Assembly: GCA_016861165.1 (NCBI GenBank)
Contig: BOKV01000023.1
Location: 1-60,956 of the forward strand
Direction: 5' to 3'
DNA: 60,956 nucleotides
Source of the DNA: Alphaproteobacteria bacterium
Lineage (GTDB): Bacteria > Pseudomonadota > Alphaproteobacteria > Rhizobiales > Rhizobiaceae
A program made the position numbers and the translations under genes. Below the pieces are notes generated by a model. That model did not search any database. It was not told the DNA's origin and was given only the letters and a program-made list of their open reading frames with translations. Below are positions 24,871-33,985 of this stretch, in pieces. Every line of letters begins with the position of its first letter. The first letter of the stretch is position 1.

Positions 24871-26159
24871 GCGCGCCGGTACGCGGCCTGATGGTCGCCG
24901 CGCCGCAATCGGGCAGCGGCAAGACGGTGGTGACGCTGGCGCTGGCGCGCGCGCTCGCCCGGCGCGGCCTCGACATCCGCGCCGCCAAGGCCGGACCGGA
25001 CTTCATCGATCCGGGCTTCCATGCGCTGGCCTGCGGGCACCCTTGCGTCAATCTCGATCCGTGGGCAATGGCGCCGGCGCGCCTGCGCGCGCTCGCCGGG
25101 GGCCAGGGCGGCAGCCATCTCATGGTCGAAGCGATGATGGGATTGTTCGACGGCGCCGCCGACGGCAGCGGCAGTGCCGCCGATCTCGCCGTCATCCTCG
25201 ACATCCCGGCGGTGCTGGTCGTTGACGTCGCTCGCCAGGGCCAGTCGGTGGCGGCGCTGGTGCGCGGCTTCCGCGACCACCGGCCGGAGCTGGTCATGGC
25301 CGGTGTCATCCTCAACCGGGTCGGCAGCGACCGCCACGCGGCAATGCTGCGCCGGGCGCTGGCAGGGATCGGGGTCGCCGTGCTCGGCGTCATCGGCCGC
25401 GACGACGGACTGGCGCTGCCGCAGCGCCATCTCGGGCTCGTGCAGGCCGAGGAACTGCCGGAACTGGAAGCCTTCATCGCCACTGCCGCGGAACGTGTGG
25501 CCGCCGCAATCGATCTCGACCGGCTGTGCGCCCTGTTTGCGCCGATGCGGACGGCGGACCCAGCACCGCGCATGCCGCCCCCCGGACAGCGCATCGCCAT
25601 CGCCAGCGACGCTGCGTTCTCCTTCCTCTATCCGCATCTCGTCGCCGACTGGCGGGTGGCCGGCGCCGAGATCGCCTTCTTCTCGCCGCTCGCCGACGAA
25701 GGGCCCAGTCCACAGGCAGACGCGGTGCTGCTGCCGGGCGGCTATCCGGAACTGCATGGCGGGCGGCTCGCCGCGGCGGCCGGCTTCCATGATCGCCTGC
25801 GTCGGGCGGCGGCCAGCGGCGCGCTGGTCTATGGCGAATGCGGCGGCTTCATGGTGCTGGGCGAGGGCATCGAGGACGCCGACGGCCGGCGCCACGCCAT
25901 GGCGGGGCTGCTGAAGCTTGAGACCAGTTTCGCGCGGCGGCATCTGCATCTGGGCTACCGCCGCCTCGAAGCCGGACAGGGCTTTGCGTTCGGCCGTTGC
26001 CTCACCGCCCACGAGTTCCACTATTCGACGGCGCTGCGCGAGGAAGGCGAGACGCTGTTTGCCGTGCGCGACGCGCTCGGCGCCGATCTCGGCCGTACCG
26101 GCCTGCGCCGCGGCAACGTCATGGGCTCCTACATGCATGTGATCGACGCGGCGCCATGA
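24867..26159 (+). CDS. cobB: Cobyrinic / hydrogenobyrinic acid a,c-diamide synthase CobB
   Basis: CobB amidates the a and c acetate side chains using ATP and glutamine. The 430-residue protein has an N-terminal P-loop domain (VAAPQSGSGKTVVTLALARA, residues 9-28) and a C-terminal glutamine amidotransferase domain with nucleophile cysteine in YGECGGFMVLG and histidine in GSYMHVID. PGGYPELHGGRL is also typical. The start overlaps cobA and the stop overlaps the decarboxylase gene. Confidence 0.96.
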   Translation: MSAPVRGLMVAAPQSGSGKTVVTLALARALARRGLDIRAAKAGPDFIDPGFHALACGHPCVNLDPWAMAPARLRALAGGQGGSHLMVEAMMGLFDGAADGSGSAADLAVILDIPAVLVVDVARQGQSVAALVRGFRDHRPELVMAGVILNRVGSDRHAAMLRRALAGIGVAVLGVIGRDDGLALPQRHLGLVQAEELPELEAFIATAAERVAAAIDLDRLCALFAPMRTADPAPRMPPPGQRIAIASDAAFSFLYPHLVADWRVAGAEIAFFSPLADEGPSPQADAVLLPGGYPELHGGRLAAAAGFHDRLRRAAASGALVYGECGGFMVLGEGIEDADGRRHAMAGLLKLETSFARRHLHLGYRRLEAGQGFAFGRCLTAHEFHYSTALREEGETLFAVRDALGADLGRTGLRRGNVMGSYMHVIDAAP

Positions 26160-27175
26160 CCGCAACGGTGTTTCACGGCGGCGGGCTCGACGCGGCGGTC
26201 GCCCGCCATGGCGGCCGGCGCCAGGACTGGCTCGACCTGTCGACCGGCATCAACCCGGTGCCCTATCCGCTGCCGGCGATTGCCGCCGAAGCTTGGGCGC
26301 GGCTGCCCGACTCTGGCGCGGAGCACCGGCCCATCGAAGCGGCGCGCGCGACCTATGGCGTACCCGACCATCTGGCGGTGCTGGCGGCGCCGGGCACGCA
26401 GGCGCTGATCGGGGCGCTGCCGCGCTTGCTCGCGGGCGATACGGCGACCATCGTCGCGCCCGCCACCGGCACCTATGGCGAGCACGCCCATTGCTGCGCG
26501 GCCGCCGGCCGGCGCCTGCGCCAGGTCCGGTCGCCCGACGCGGTGGCCGACGACGAAAGCCTCGCCATCCTCGTCCACCCCAACAATCCGGACGGCCATG
26601 TCTGGCAGCCGACCGCGCTCGCGGCGCTGGCGGCGCGGCTTGCCAGTCGCGGCGGCACGCTCCTCGTCGACGAGGCCTTCTGCGACGTCTGTCCCGAGGC
26701 AAGCATCGTTTCGGCCGGCCTCGCCGGCACGATCGTGCTGCGCTCGTTCGGCAAGTTCTTCGGCCTGGCCGGGCTGCGCCTCGGCTTCGCCATCGCCGCC
26801 CCGGACCTCGTGGCGAGGCTCGCCCATTGGTTCGGACCGTGGGCTGTGTCGGGGCCGGCGCTCGCCGTCGGCACCGCCGCGCTCGGTGACGCGGCATGGA
26901 TCGCGGCCACCCGCCGACGCCTCGAATCCGATTCACTTTCCCTCGCCAGCCTGTTGGAAGGTCACGGATTTTCGGTTGCAGGACGCACCGGGCTGTTCGT
27001 GCTGGCGGGCCACCGGCGGGCGGCCGCCATCGCGCAGGCCTTGGCGCGGCACCACATCCTGGTGCGGCCGTTCCCCGACCGGCCGCAGTTGATCCGCTTC
27101 GGCCTGTGCGCCTCGGCGGACGAACTGGCACGGCTGGAACGGGCGCTGTCGGCGGTGGCGAGCGAGCCGGCATGA
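26156..27175 (+). CDS. cobD: L-threonine-O-3-phosphate decarboxylase (CobD; CobC in P. denitrificans naming)
   Basis: This PLP enzyme makes (R)-1-amino-2-propanol phosphate, the linker of the nucleotide loop. The 339-residue protein is a fold-type I aminotransferase relative. The opening HGGGLDAAVARHG, DLSTGINPVPYP and the PLP-lysine segment SFGKFFGLAGLRLGF are all characteristic. ILVHPNNPDG and LLVDEAFCDVCPE contain the cofactor-binding asparagine and aspartate. Start and stop overlap the flanking cob genes. Confidence 0.94.
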   Translation: MTATVFHGGGLDAAVARHGGRRQDWLDLSTGINPVPYPLPAIAAEAWARLPDSGAEHRPIEAARATYGVPDHLAVLAAPGTQALIGALPRLLAGDTATIVAPATGTYGEHAHCCAAAGRRLRQVRSPDAVADDESLAILVHPNNPDGHVWQPTALAALAARLASRGGTLLVDEAFCDVCPEASIVSAGLAGTIVLRSFGKFFGLAGLRLGFAIAAPDLVARLAHWFGPWAVSGPALAVGTAALGDAAWIAATRRRLESDSLSLASLLEGHGFSVAGRTGLFVLAGHRRAAAIAQALARHHILVRPFPDRPQLIRFGLCASADELARLERALSAVASEPA

Positions 27176-28143
27176 CACCGCACCTGCTCATCCTGCTCGC
27201 CGCGCTCGTGGCCGACTGGTTCATCGGCGATCCGGACCGGCTGTGGGCGCGCACCGGCCACCCGGTCGTCTGGTTCGGCCGGTTGATCGATCTCATCGAC
27301 AACGCGCTCAATCACGGTTCGGACCCGGCGGCGGTGCGCTACCGCAAGGGCGCGCTTGCCTGGTCGGTCATGGTCGGCGCCGCGCTCACGGCGGCCTGGC
27401 TCGCCGGCGCCGTGCTCGCCTGGCTCGGCCCGCTCGGCTGGCTGGTCGAGGGCTTTGCCGTCTTCGCCCTGCTGGCGCAGAAGAGCCTGCGCGACCATGT
27501 CGCCGCTGTCGCCGGCGGCCTGCGCGGCGAGGGTATCGAGGCGGGGCGGCGCGCCGTGGCGCGCATCGTGGGGCGCGACCCCGAGCGGCTCGATCGGGCC
27601 GGCGTGGCGCGCGCGGCGATCGAGAGCCTCGCCGAGAACTTTTCCGACAGCGTGGTGGCGCCGGCCTTCTGGTATGCGGTGTTCGGGCTGCCGGGCATCG
27701 TCGCCTACAAGATGATCAACACCGCCGATTCGATGATCGGCCATCGCAGCGAGCGCTATCTGGAATTCGGCCGCGTCGCCGCGCGCGCCGACGATCTCGC
27801 CAACTGGCTGCCGGCGCGGCTGTCGGCGCTGATCGTGGCGGCGGGCGCCTGGACACTTGGCGGGCTCGGCGCGGCCCGGGCCGCGCTCGCCATCGCGCTG
27901 CGCGATGCCGGGCTGCACCGCTCGCCCAATGCCGGCTGGCCGGAGGCGGGCTTCGCCGGCGCGCTCGCGCTCGCGCTCGGCGGTCCGCGCGCCTATCGCG
28001 AGGGAACCGTGGCGCAGGCCTTCCTCAACGGCGCCGGCCGCCGGGCGCTCGATGCCGCCGACATTGACCGGGCGCTCGGCCTGTTCGCGCGCTCCTGCTT
28101 TACGTTGTGGGCGTTCGCGGCGCTCACGTGGCTGGCCGCCTGA
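27172..28143 (+). CDS. cbiB: Adenosylcobinamide-phosphate synthase CbiB (CobD in P. denitrificans naming)
   Basis: This membrane enzyme joins adenosylcobyric acid to aminopropanol phosphate. The 323-residue protein has four to five hydrophobic segments and the family motifs ADWFIGDPDRLWARTGHPVV near the N-terminus, SLAENFSDSVVAPAFWY and MINTADSMIGHRSERYLEFG. The ATG overlaps the preceding stop. The 3' end overlaps the convergent phosphatase gene by 20 bases. Confidence 0.95.
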   Translation: MTPHLLILLAALVADWFIGDPDRLWARTGHPVVWFGRLIDLIDNALNHGSDPAAVRYRKGALAWSVMVGAALTAAWLAGAVLAWLGPLGWLVEGFAVFALLAQKSLRDHVAAVAGGLRGEGIEAGRRAVARIVGRDPERLDRAGVARAAIESLAENFSDSVVAPAFWYAVFGLPGIVAYKMINTADSMIGHRSERYLEFGRVAARADDLANWLPARLSALIVAAGAWTLGGLGAARAALAIALRDAGLHRSPNAGWPEAGFAGALALALGGPRAYREGTVAQAFLNGAGRRALDAADIDRALGLFARSCFTLWAFAALTWLAA

Positions 28144-28669
28144 GCCCCTGCGGCGGGCTGAGTTCGATCGGCTCCGAATAGGGTGGGGTCGAGGAAAACG
28201 CCTGGCGGAAGGAGAGGCCGTGCCAGGCCATCTGCACGGCGCGGATCGGCCCGGCATGGCAGACGATCGCCGTGTCGGCGCCAGCCTCGGCCTCGGCAAT
28301 GGCGGCGATGACGCGGCGCTGGACGTCGGCGAAGCACTCGCCGCCCGGGGTTGGCAGGTTGAGCGGGTCCTTCAGCCACGGTTCGGCGTGCTCGCGCGGG
28401 ATGTCGGCCCAGGCCAGCCCCTCCCATTCGCCCATGTGCATCTCCCACAGCCGCTCGTCATAGACGACGGCGATGCCGTCACGCTCGGCGAGCGCCAGGG
28501 CAAGCCCGCGGCAGCGCCGTGCCGGGCTGGCGAAGATACGGCCGAAGCGCGGCGTGGCGGCGAGCGCGCGCTCGATCTGGGCGTGGCCCTCCTCGGCGAT
28601 GTCGAGGTCGAGCCGGCCGTAGCAGATGCCGGGCGGAACGGCGGGGACGGGGTGGCGCAGGAAGATCAT
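28124..28669 (-). CDS. Histidine phosphatase, probable alpha-ribazole phosphatase (CobC of enterics)
   Basis: The 181-residue protein belongs to the phosphoglycerate-mutase-like histidine phosphatase superfamily, with FLRHPVP (phospho-histidine site), FASPARRCRGLALAL and CHAGPIRAV (second catalytic histidine). Next to cobS and cobT, it most likely removes phosphate from alpha-ribazole phosphate or adenosylcobalamin phosphate. The start at 28669 precedes the LRH strand. It follows cobS by 4 bases on the same strand. Confidence 0.88.
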   Translation of the reverse strand: MIFLRHPVPAVPPGICYGRLDLDIAEEGHAQIERALAATPRFGRIFASPARRCRGLALALAERDGIAVVYDERLWEMHMGEWEGLAWADIPREHAEPWLKDPLNLPTPGGECFADVQRRVIAAIAEAEAGADTAIVCHAGPIRAVQMAWHGLSFRQAFSSTPPYSEPIELSPPQGLRRPAT

Positions 28670-28673
28670 CGCG

Positions 28674-29444
28674 TCAGAGGCTCCACATGCCGGCGAGCAT
28701 GACGAGGACGGCGATTTCGGCGATCTGCTCCATGCCGCCCAGCGCGTCGCCGGTATAGCCGCCGATGCGGCGCTCGAAGGCGAGCAGCGCGACGAGCGCG
28801 GCGCCAAGACCGGCGAGCGCGGCGACAACGCCGCCGAGGCCGCCGCAGACGAGCGCGATCACGAGCGCCACGCCAAGGGCGGTGGCGAGTTCGTTGGTCG
28901 AGATGCCGTCGGCGACCAGCGAGCCGGCGCCCTGCGGCCGGACATAGGTGGAAAAACGCAGCGCCGGGGTGATCGCCGCGCGCGCCAGGGCGTGGGCGAT
29001 GATCAGCGCCAGCGCGCCGGCGCCGACCGCAAGACTCGCCAGTGCCGCCCAGCGCAGGCCGACCGACAGGACGAGCGCGATGACGCCGAAGGTGCCAACG
29101 CGGCTGTCACGCATGATCGCCAGCGCCGCCTCGCGCGAGCGCGGGGCGCCGAGGCCGTCAGCGCAATCGGCGAGGCCGTCCTCGTGCAAGGCGCCGGTCA
29201 GCAGCATGCCGGCGCCGATGGCCATGCCGGCCGCCACACCCGCCGGCAGCAGGCTCGCGGCCACCAGCCAGACCAGCGCCACGACGAGTCCGATGACGAG
29301 GCCGGCAAGCCCGAAGACCGGGGCGGCGCGGCTCAGCGGCGCGTCGTGGTCGGCATGGCGGGAAAGCGCGGCCGGCAGCGGCAGACGGGTGAAGAACTGC
29401 AGCGCGGCGAGCAGCCGGCCGGCGATTGGCGCCACCTGTTCCAT
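28674..29444 (-). CDS. cobS: Adenosylcobinamide-GDP ribazoletransferase (cobalamin synthase) CobS
   Basis: CobS (CobV in P. denitrificans naming) condenses adenosylcobinamide-GDP with alpha-ribazole (phosphate) at the membrane. The 256-residue, multi-spanning protein has the opening LLAALQFFTRLPLP and the metal/substrate motif ALHEDGLADCADGLG, the hallmark of the family. The ATG at 29444 gives the usual N-terminus. The gene lies 22 bases after cobT on the same strand. Confidence 0.96.
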   Translation of the reverse strand: MEQVAPIAGRLLAALQFFTRLPLPAALSRHADHDAPLSRAAPVFGLAGLVIGLVVALVWLVAASLLPAGVAAGMAIGAGMLLTGALHEDGLADCADGLGAPRSREAALAIMRDSRVGTFGVIALVLSVGLRWAALASLAVGAGALALIIAHALARAAITPALRFSTYVRPQGAGSLVADGISTNELATALGVALVIALVCGGLGGVVAALAGLGAALVALLAFERRIGGYTGDALGGMEQIAEIAVLVMLAGMWSL

Positions 29445-29466
29445 GGGTGCTGCGGAGAGCCTTTCC

Positions 29467-30507
29467 TCAGTTCTTGCCGGAGATTCCGGCACTGTCGAAG
29501 GTCGCCATATCCTTGAGCATCGCGCAGGCATTGCGCAACAGCGGAAATGCGAGCAGGGCTCCGGTGCCCTCGCCCAGGCGCAGGTCGAGGTCGATCAGCG
29601 GGTCGGCACCGAGCGCCTCCAGCATCAGCCGGTGGCCGGGCTCGCGCGAGCGGTGGGCGAAGACGACATAGGGGGAGGCCTCGGGCCGGGCGCGCAGCGC
29701 GCAGAGCGCGGCGGCGGTGGCGATGAAGCCGTCGACGAGGACGACGGCGCGCCGCGAGGCGGCGCCGATCAGGGCGCCGGCCATCATGGCGATCTCCAGC
29801 CCGCCGAAGGCGCACAGCGCATCGAACGGCTTGAGCCGCCCCGGTCGGCGCGCGGCGGCGCGGGCAAGGATCTCGGCCTTGCGGCCGACGCCGGCGGCAT
29901 CGAGGCCGGCCCCCGGCCCGACCAGACCGGCGAGGTCGATGCCGTCGACGGCGTGGGCGATGAGCGCCGAGGTGGCGGTGTTGCCGATGCCCATCTCGCC
30001 CAGCACGATGACGCGGTCGCCGCGCCCGGCCGCCTCGGCGGCCAGGCGGGCGCCGAAATGAAGCGCGGCCTCCACCTCCTCCGGCGCCAGCGCGTCCTCG
30101 ATCAGCGCGTTGCGGGTGCCCCTGCGGATGCCGGCGCGCACCAGGTCGGGATGGTCGGGCGGCGAGCCGGCGATGCCGGCATCGACGATGGTGATGGCAA
30201 GCCCGTTGGTGCGGGCGAAGACGTTGGCGGCGGCGCCGCCGGCGAGGAAATTGGCGACCATCTGGGTCGTCACCTCGCTCGGCCAGGCAGAGACGCCCTC
30301 GGCGACGAGGCCGTGATCGCCGGCAAACAGCAGCAGACGGGCCGGGTCGGCGGCGGGATCGAGCGTCGCCTGCGCGCCGGCAAGCTGGACGGCGAGCGTC
30401 TCGATCCGGCCGAGCGAGCCGGGCGGCTTGGTCTTGGCGTCGACCGCCCTTGCGGCGGCGGCGAGAATGGCGGGGTCGACTGGATCGATGTGATGGGTTG
30501 CGAGCAA
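29467..30507 (-). CDS. cobT: Nicotinate-nucleotide--dimethylbenzimidazole phosphoribosyltransferase CobT
   Basis: CobT (CobU in P. denitrificans naming) makes alpha-ribazole phosphate from DMB and nicotinate mononucleotide. It has KTKPPGSLGRIE, LLFAGDHGLVAEGVSAWPSE, GEMGIGNTATSALI and DGFIATAAAL, all strongly conserved. No ATG precedes the conserved N-terminus, so I chose the TTG at 30507 (346 residues, normal length). The frame stays open to 30705, leaving the start uncertain. It heads a three-gene minus-strand unit with cobS and the phosphatase. Confidence 0.92.
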   Translation of the reverse strand: MLATHHIDPVDPAILAAAARAVDAKTKPPGSLGRIETLAVQLAGAQATLDPAADPARLLLFAGDHGLVAEGVSAWPSEVTTQMVANFLAGGAAANVFARTNGLAITIVDAGIAGSPPDHPDLVRAGIRRGTRNALIEDALAPEEVEAALHFGARLAAEAAGRGDRVIVLGEMGIGNTATSALIAHAVDGIDLAGLVGPGAGLDAAGVGRKAEILARAAARRPGRLKPFDALCAFGGLEIAMMAGALIGAASRRAVVLVDGFIATAAALCALRARPEASPYVVFAHRSREPGHRLMLEALGADPLIDLDLRLGEGTGALLAFPLLRNACAMLKDMATFDSAGISGKN

Positions 30508-30635
30508 GGGTCCGTCCCCGGGGAATCGGCATGTTGGCCAAGCCACGGCTGATAGCAATGCCGACGCCGGGCGACCAGCGCAAATAGCGGCCTCGGGCGC
30601 CCGATCACGCCACCGGAAGGGGAGCCGAAGCAGAA

Positions 30636-30664
30636 AGGGTCCGCCGGCGCGGCCGGCGGACCCT
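30636..30664 (-). terminator. Intrinsic terminator of the TadG-like gene
   Basis: GGGTCCGCCGGC (30637-30648) pairs perfectly with GCCGGCGGACCC (30652-30663), with one more A-T pair at the outside and a three-base loop. Read on the minus strand the stem is followed by TTTCTGCTTC, a broken T-tract. It lies about 40 bases past the stop at 30702. Confidence 0.75.
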
Positions 30665-30701
30665 GTCGATGCGACCGGCCGCGGGGCCGTCAAGCGGGCC
30701 G

Positions 30702-32579
30702 TCACTTCATGATACGCATCGTCGAAATCTGGCTGGCGATGGCGGCCATCGCGGTCTGCAGGTCGTTGGCCGAGACGTCGTAGTAGAACTGGCCGCTGGT
30801 CATGATCGGCTTGCCGTTGAGGATGCCGGAGCCGGCGCAGGCCTCGAGCAGTTGCTTGGCCGAGGAGCCGTCGGAAATGTCGAAGGCGATGGTGAAGACG
30901 GTGATGCCGTCGGCCTTGGCGTTGTTGCAGGTCTGCGCCGTGTGGCCATTCATCTTCTTCTCATAGGTGTTGAGATTGACGCCGACATAGGGCGTGCCGG
31001 CCAGGTCGGCATTGGTCAGGCCTTCTTCGATGCGGTCGTGCTTGCCGTAGCCCCACGGGCCGAAATAGGTCTGGTTCGGCGTGTAGGACGAGGTGTAGGT
31101 GTTCTCGCCGTCGGTCAGCACGATCATGTATTTGCGGTTGGTCTCGTCCGAAGCCTCGCGGCCGCCGGTGAACGGCTCCTTCGGCGTCAGCGTGCGCCAG
31201 CCCCAGGAAACGCCCTGCTGGATGTTGGTCATCCCGTTGGCGGTCATCTGGTCGATGGCCGACTTGATCCCCGACTGGTTGGTCGTTAGCGGGGTCAGCG
31301 GCTTGATGGTGCAGCCATAGTTCGGCCCCCGCGACGAGCCGCTGTTGTTGTTGGCGTATTGGTAGCGCCACAGCCAGTCCTGCCGGCCGTTCTGGTGGCT
31401 CTGGATCACACCGCTCGAATAGTTGAAGCCGCCATTGTTGTAGGACGTGTAGTTGGTATCGTAGTAGACCTGCTCGGACTGGCTGGGATTGCTGGCCTTC
31501 GGCCGTGTCCAGTCATAGGCGTAATCGTTGCCGTAGCTGTACCAGTCGTTGCTGTGGCGGGTGCTGCTGCCCCATTTGTAGGCATAGGTGCGGTCCGGCT
31601 CGTCGGGCGCGAACAGCGGCACGAACAGGGCGCCGCGGTCGGCGGCCGAGGAGTTCTGGTTGACGGCGATCTCCTCCGGGCTGGCGACGCCGGTATTGGC
31701 CACGGTGTCGAGCGTGTTGTGCGGCCACGGGCGCATCTCCACACAGCCCGTCCAGTCGATGTTCATCTTGTCATAGAGGTCGAAACGCGACTTCCACTGC
31801 CAGACATTGCTGATCCGCTCCTGGAAGCCGGCGCCGTTGAACTGGGTCGGGTTGCTGGTGACGTAGGTCTTCCAGTTGAGATTCTCGTGATGGATGGGCG
31901 ACCAGCCCCTGGTGTCCATCCAGCTCGCATTGGCGTTCTCGGGCCCGACATTGACCATCGAGGCGAACGGCACCAGCGAGAAGGACACCGGGTTCGGCTT
32001 GTTGGAGTTGGAAGCGGCGGCGAAGATGGTGTCGACCAGCTGCTTGGCGGTGGTGCGCGCGGTGGAGATCTTGTTCTTCGAGCTCATCGAACCCGAATTG
32101 TCGACGACCAGCGCGATCTCGACCGTGATGTTGCCGAGCGCCACCTGGCTGGCGATGCCGATGTCGAAGCGGTCGTGGCCGACGATGCCGGCGATGAACG
32201 AGTCGTAGCGCAGGTCGGCGTCGAGCTTGACAGTCTTGACGGTGGCCGGCTGACCGTTGGAGTCGATGATGTTCTCGTCCTTGATCGACACCGCGACGGT
32301 CACCTTGTCCGGGTCCATGTAGGGCGGCAGGTTCGATTCGAAGAATTCTGTGGCGTAGGCGGTCAGGGCGCTGCCGGTCATGCCGTTGGAATATTCCTTG
32401 GCGGCGGCGAGCGCGGCGGCGTCAAGGCCGTTTTGGACGGCGGTGCGCTGGCGCGCCAGATTGGAATAGTCGACCGCCATCGAGATGGCGCCGAGGATCG
32501 GAAAGACGGTTAGCGCGAAAGTGATGGCGTAGTTGCCCGCTTCATTGCGGAAAAAACGCTTCAGCACGCTGGAGAACAT
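30702..32579 (-). CDS. TadG-like pilus-associated protein with von Willebrand factor A domain
   Basis: The 625-residue protein has an N-terminal TadE/G-like segment, RFFRNEAGNYAITFALTVFP, with one membrane helix (about 17-36). A VWA domain follows, whose metal-ion-dependent adhesion site is DNSGSMS (160-166), and LTDGEN appears further on. Between them lies a long insert rich in Tyr, Trp, Asn, Ser and Gly (about residues 330-420), low in the alanine and arginine that dominate neighbouring proteins. The start at 32579 is favoured by AGGGA upstream; 32615 is the alternative. It is probably an exported surface protein linked to the Tad pili. Confidence 0.88.
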   Translation of the reverse strand: MFSSVLKRFFRNEAGNYAITFALTVFPILGAISMAVDYSNLARQRTAVQNGLDAAALAAAKEYSNGMTGSALTAYATEFFESNLPPYMDPDKVTVAVSIKDENIIDSNGQPATVKTVKLDADLRYDSFIAGIVGHDRFDIGIASQVALGNITVEIALVVDNSGSMSSKNKISTARTTAKQLVDTIFAAASNSNKPNPVSFSLVPFASMVNVGPENANASWMDTRGWSPIHHENLNWKTYVTSNPTQFNGAGFQERISNVWQWKSRFDLYDKMNIDWTGCVEMRPWPHNTLDTVANTGVASPEEIAVNQNSSAADRGALFVPLFAPDEPDRTYAYKWGSSTRHSNDWYSYGNDYAYDWTRPKASNPSQSEQVYYDTNYTSYNNGGFNYSSGVIQSHQNGRQDWLWRYQYANNNSGSSRGPNYGCTIKPLTPLTTNQSGIKSAIDQMTANGMTNIQQGVSWGWRTLTPKEPFTGGREASDETNRKYMIVLTDGENTYTSSYTPNQTYFGPWGYGKHDRIEEGLTNADLAGTPYVGVNLNTYEKKMNGHTAQTCNNAKADGITVFTIAFDISDGSSAKQLLEACAGSGILNGKPIMTSGQFYYDVSANDLQTAMAAIASQISTMRIMK

Positions 32580-33304
32580 GAAGATTCGTCCCTGCACACG
32601 TTCGGCCAAGGCCATTGGCCGGCGTCAATGTACCGGGACATTTCTACCTTCGGATTTCCTAATTATCTAAGAATCGAGGGATTCGGTCGATTCCCCGAGC
32701 AGCCGCGGAGTGGCCGTGGGCGGCATGCGCTGGCGCGGCGGGTGAGGAGTGCTGAAGTGTTCCAGACAACAGAAAGACGCTGACCGTGGCCAGCGCCTCC
32801 CTGTTGGGAACCGGTTTCCCGCGTCGCTCGCTTCCAGCGGGTGCCGGAGCGCACGGCCGGTTGCCGTTCCCGAGGACCGGTCGCTTGATCACCCGCAACC
32901 GCGATGTCTCTTGCGAAGCACCGGGCATGGACGACCGCCTTCCGGCCTCTGCCGTCTCGCCCGCGGCCCGCCGCGAGGGCGGCCGCCTGGCTCGACGGTT
33001 CGATCGAACGGATAACCCGCCGTTCATCGCGTCACCGGGGGCTTCAGTCGCATTCGCGTTTGCGCCATCCGCCAGACCGCGCGCCATCCGCTTCCGGAAG
33101 CTCCGACAGCCGATTGCCGGCTGACTGGCGGAGCATGCGGCACGGTGTGAGTTTTTGTGTTCCTCGCTCCCCGGCTGGCTTGCCGGTCGGCTCCGAACCT
33201 CACGCAAACGATGCTGCCGCCAACCGGGCGTGCAGTCCAGCGGAAGTTTTCCACCGGCTGTTGATAATGTGGAAACGGCGGCGACGTTCGCCGGAGCGGC
33301 GCCT
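32580..33304. other. 725-base region without a supported gene inside the tad locus
   Basis: The part nearest the TadG-like gene (about 32640-32690) is AT-rich and should hold its promoter. An inverted repeat GAATC-GAGG-GATTC is at 32671-32684. Several overlapping open frames of 76-266 codons cross the rest on both strands. None has a ribosome site, family motif or sensible composition. It may be a remnant of lost tad genes. Confidence 0.5.
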
Positions 33305-33862
33305 TCAGGAGCGGCCGATGCGGTCGAGCAGGTCGAGATTGCCCTGCACCTCCTCGAGCGCCGGGTCGAGCGCCTGGGCGCGCTGCAGATAGGTCTCGGC
33401 CTTCTTGTAGTCGCCACGCAGCAGGTAGGAATAGCCGCGATTGTTGAGGACGCGCGCATCCTCCTTCTTCAGCTTGGCGATCTGGTCGTAGGCGCGGTCG
33501 GCGAAGTCGAAGCGGCCGAGCTCGTCATAGGAGGCGGCGAGACCGATCCAGGCGGCGACATTGTTGGGGCGCACCTCGACGGCCTTGCGGAAGTACTGCT
33601 CCGACAGGCCGTAATTGGCGTCGAGGAAGCTTTCCTTGCCCAGTTGCTGGAGCCGCGCCGAATGGTCGCCCTTCAGGCTGACCTGGTTCGACCAGGGGAT
33701 CGACGGGTATGCGTCGGCGATACGGTTGCCGTGGCTGTCGACGCCGAGGTCGCCCGTCGTCAGCGGATCGCCCAGATGGCTGGAGGAACCGGTGCTGTTG
33801 CACCCGGCCAGCGGCATGGCGAGCATGATGGCGAGCGCGGCTGCCCGCGCGGTGCTGTGCAT
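33305..33862 (-). CDS. tadD: TadD-like tetratricopeptide lipoprotein
   Basis: The 185-residue protein has a lipoprotein signal peptide with the lipobox LAGC (cysteine 21). About three TPR units follow, including GLSEQYFRKAVEVRPNNVAA, WIGLAASYDELGRFDFADRA and VLNNRGYSYLLRGDYKKAET. TadD-type TPR lipoproteins act in secretin and pilus assembly at the outer membrane. The start at 33862 is chosen because it opens the signal peptide. It lies downstream of tadC with a 123-base gap, so it may have its own promoter. Confidence 0.88.
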   Translation of the reverse strand: MHSTARAAALAIMLAMPLAGCNSTGSSSHLGDPLTTGDLGVDSHGNRIADAYPSIPWSNQVSLKGDHSARLQQLGKESFLDANYGLSEQYFRKAVEVRPNNVAAWIGLAASYDELGRFDFADRAYDQIAKLKKEDARVLNNRGYSYLLRGDYKKAETYLQRAQALDPALEEVQGNLDLLDRIGRS

Positions 33863-33985
33863 GGTCCGTCCCCGAACAAGGCATTCTTCTTGTTGTCGAC
33901 CGACCCTAGCAGGCAAAGCTTAATTCATCGCGCGGCGCGGCCGCGATCTGATGCGATGGCAAAGGCGCGGTTAACGCCGGGATCG

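Noticed and set aside
32659..33459. A 266-codon minus-strand frame in the tad gap
   Set aside because: It runs into the tadD gene in a different frame, has no start signal, and is rich in Arg, Pro and Ser without any recognisable domain.
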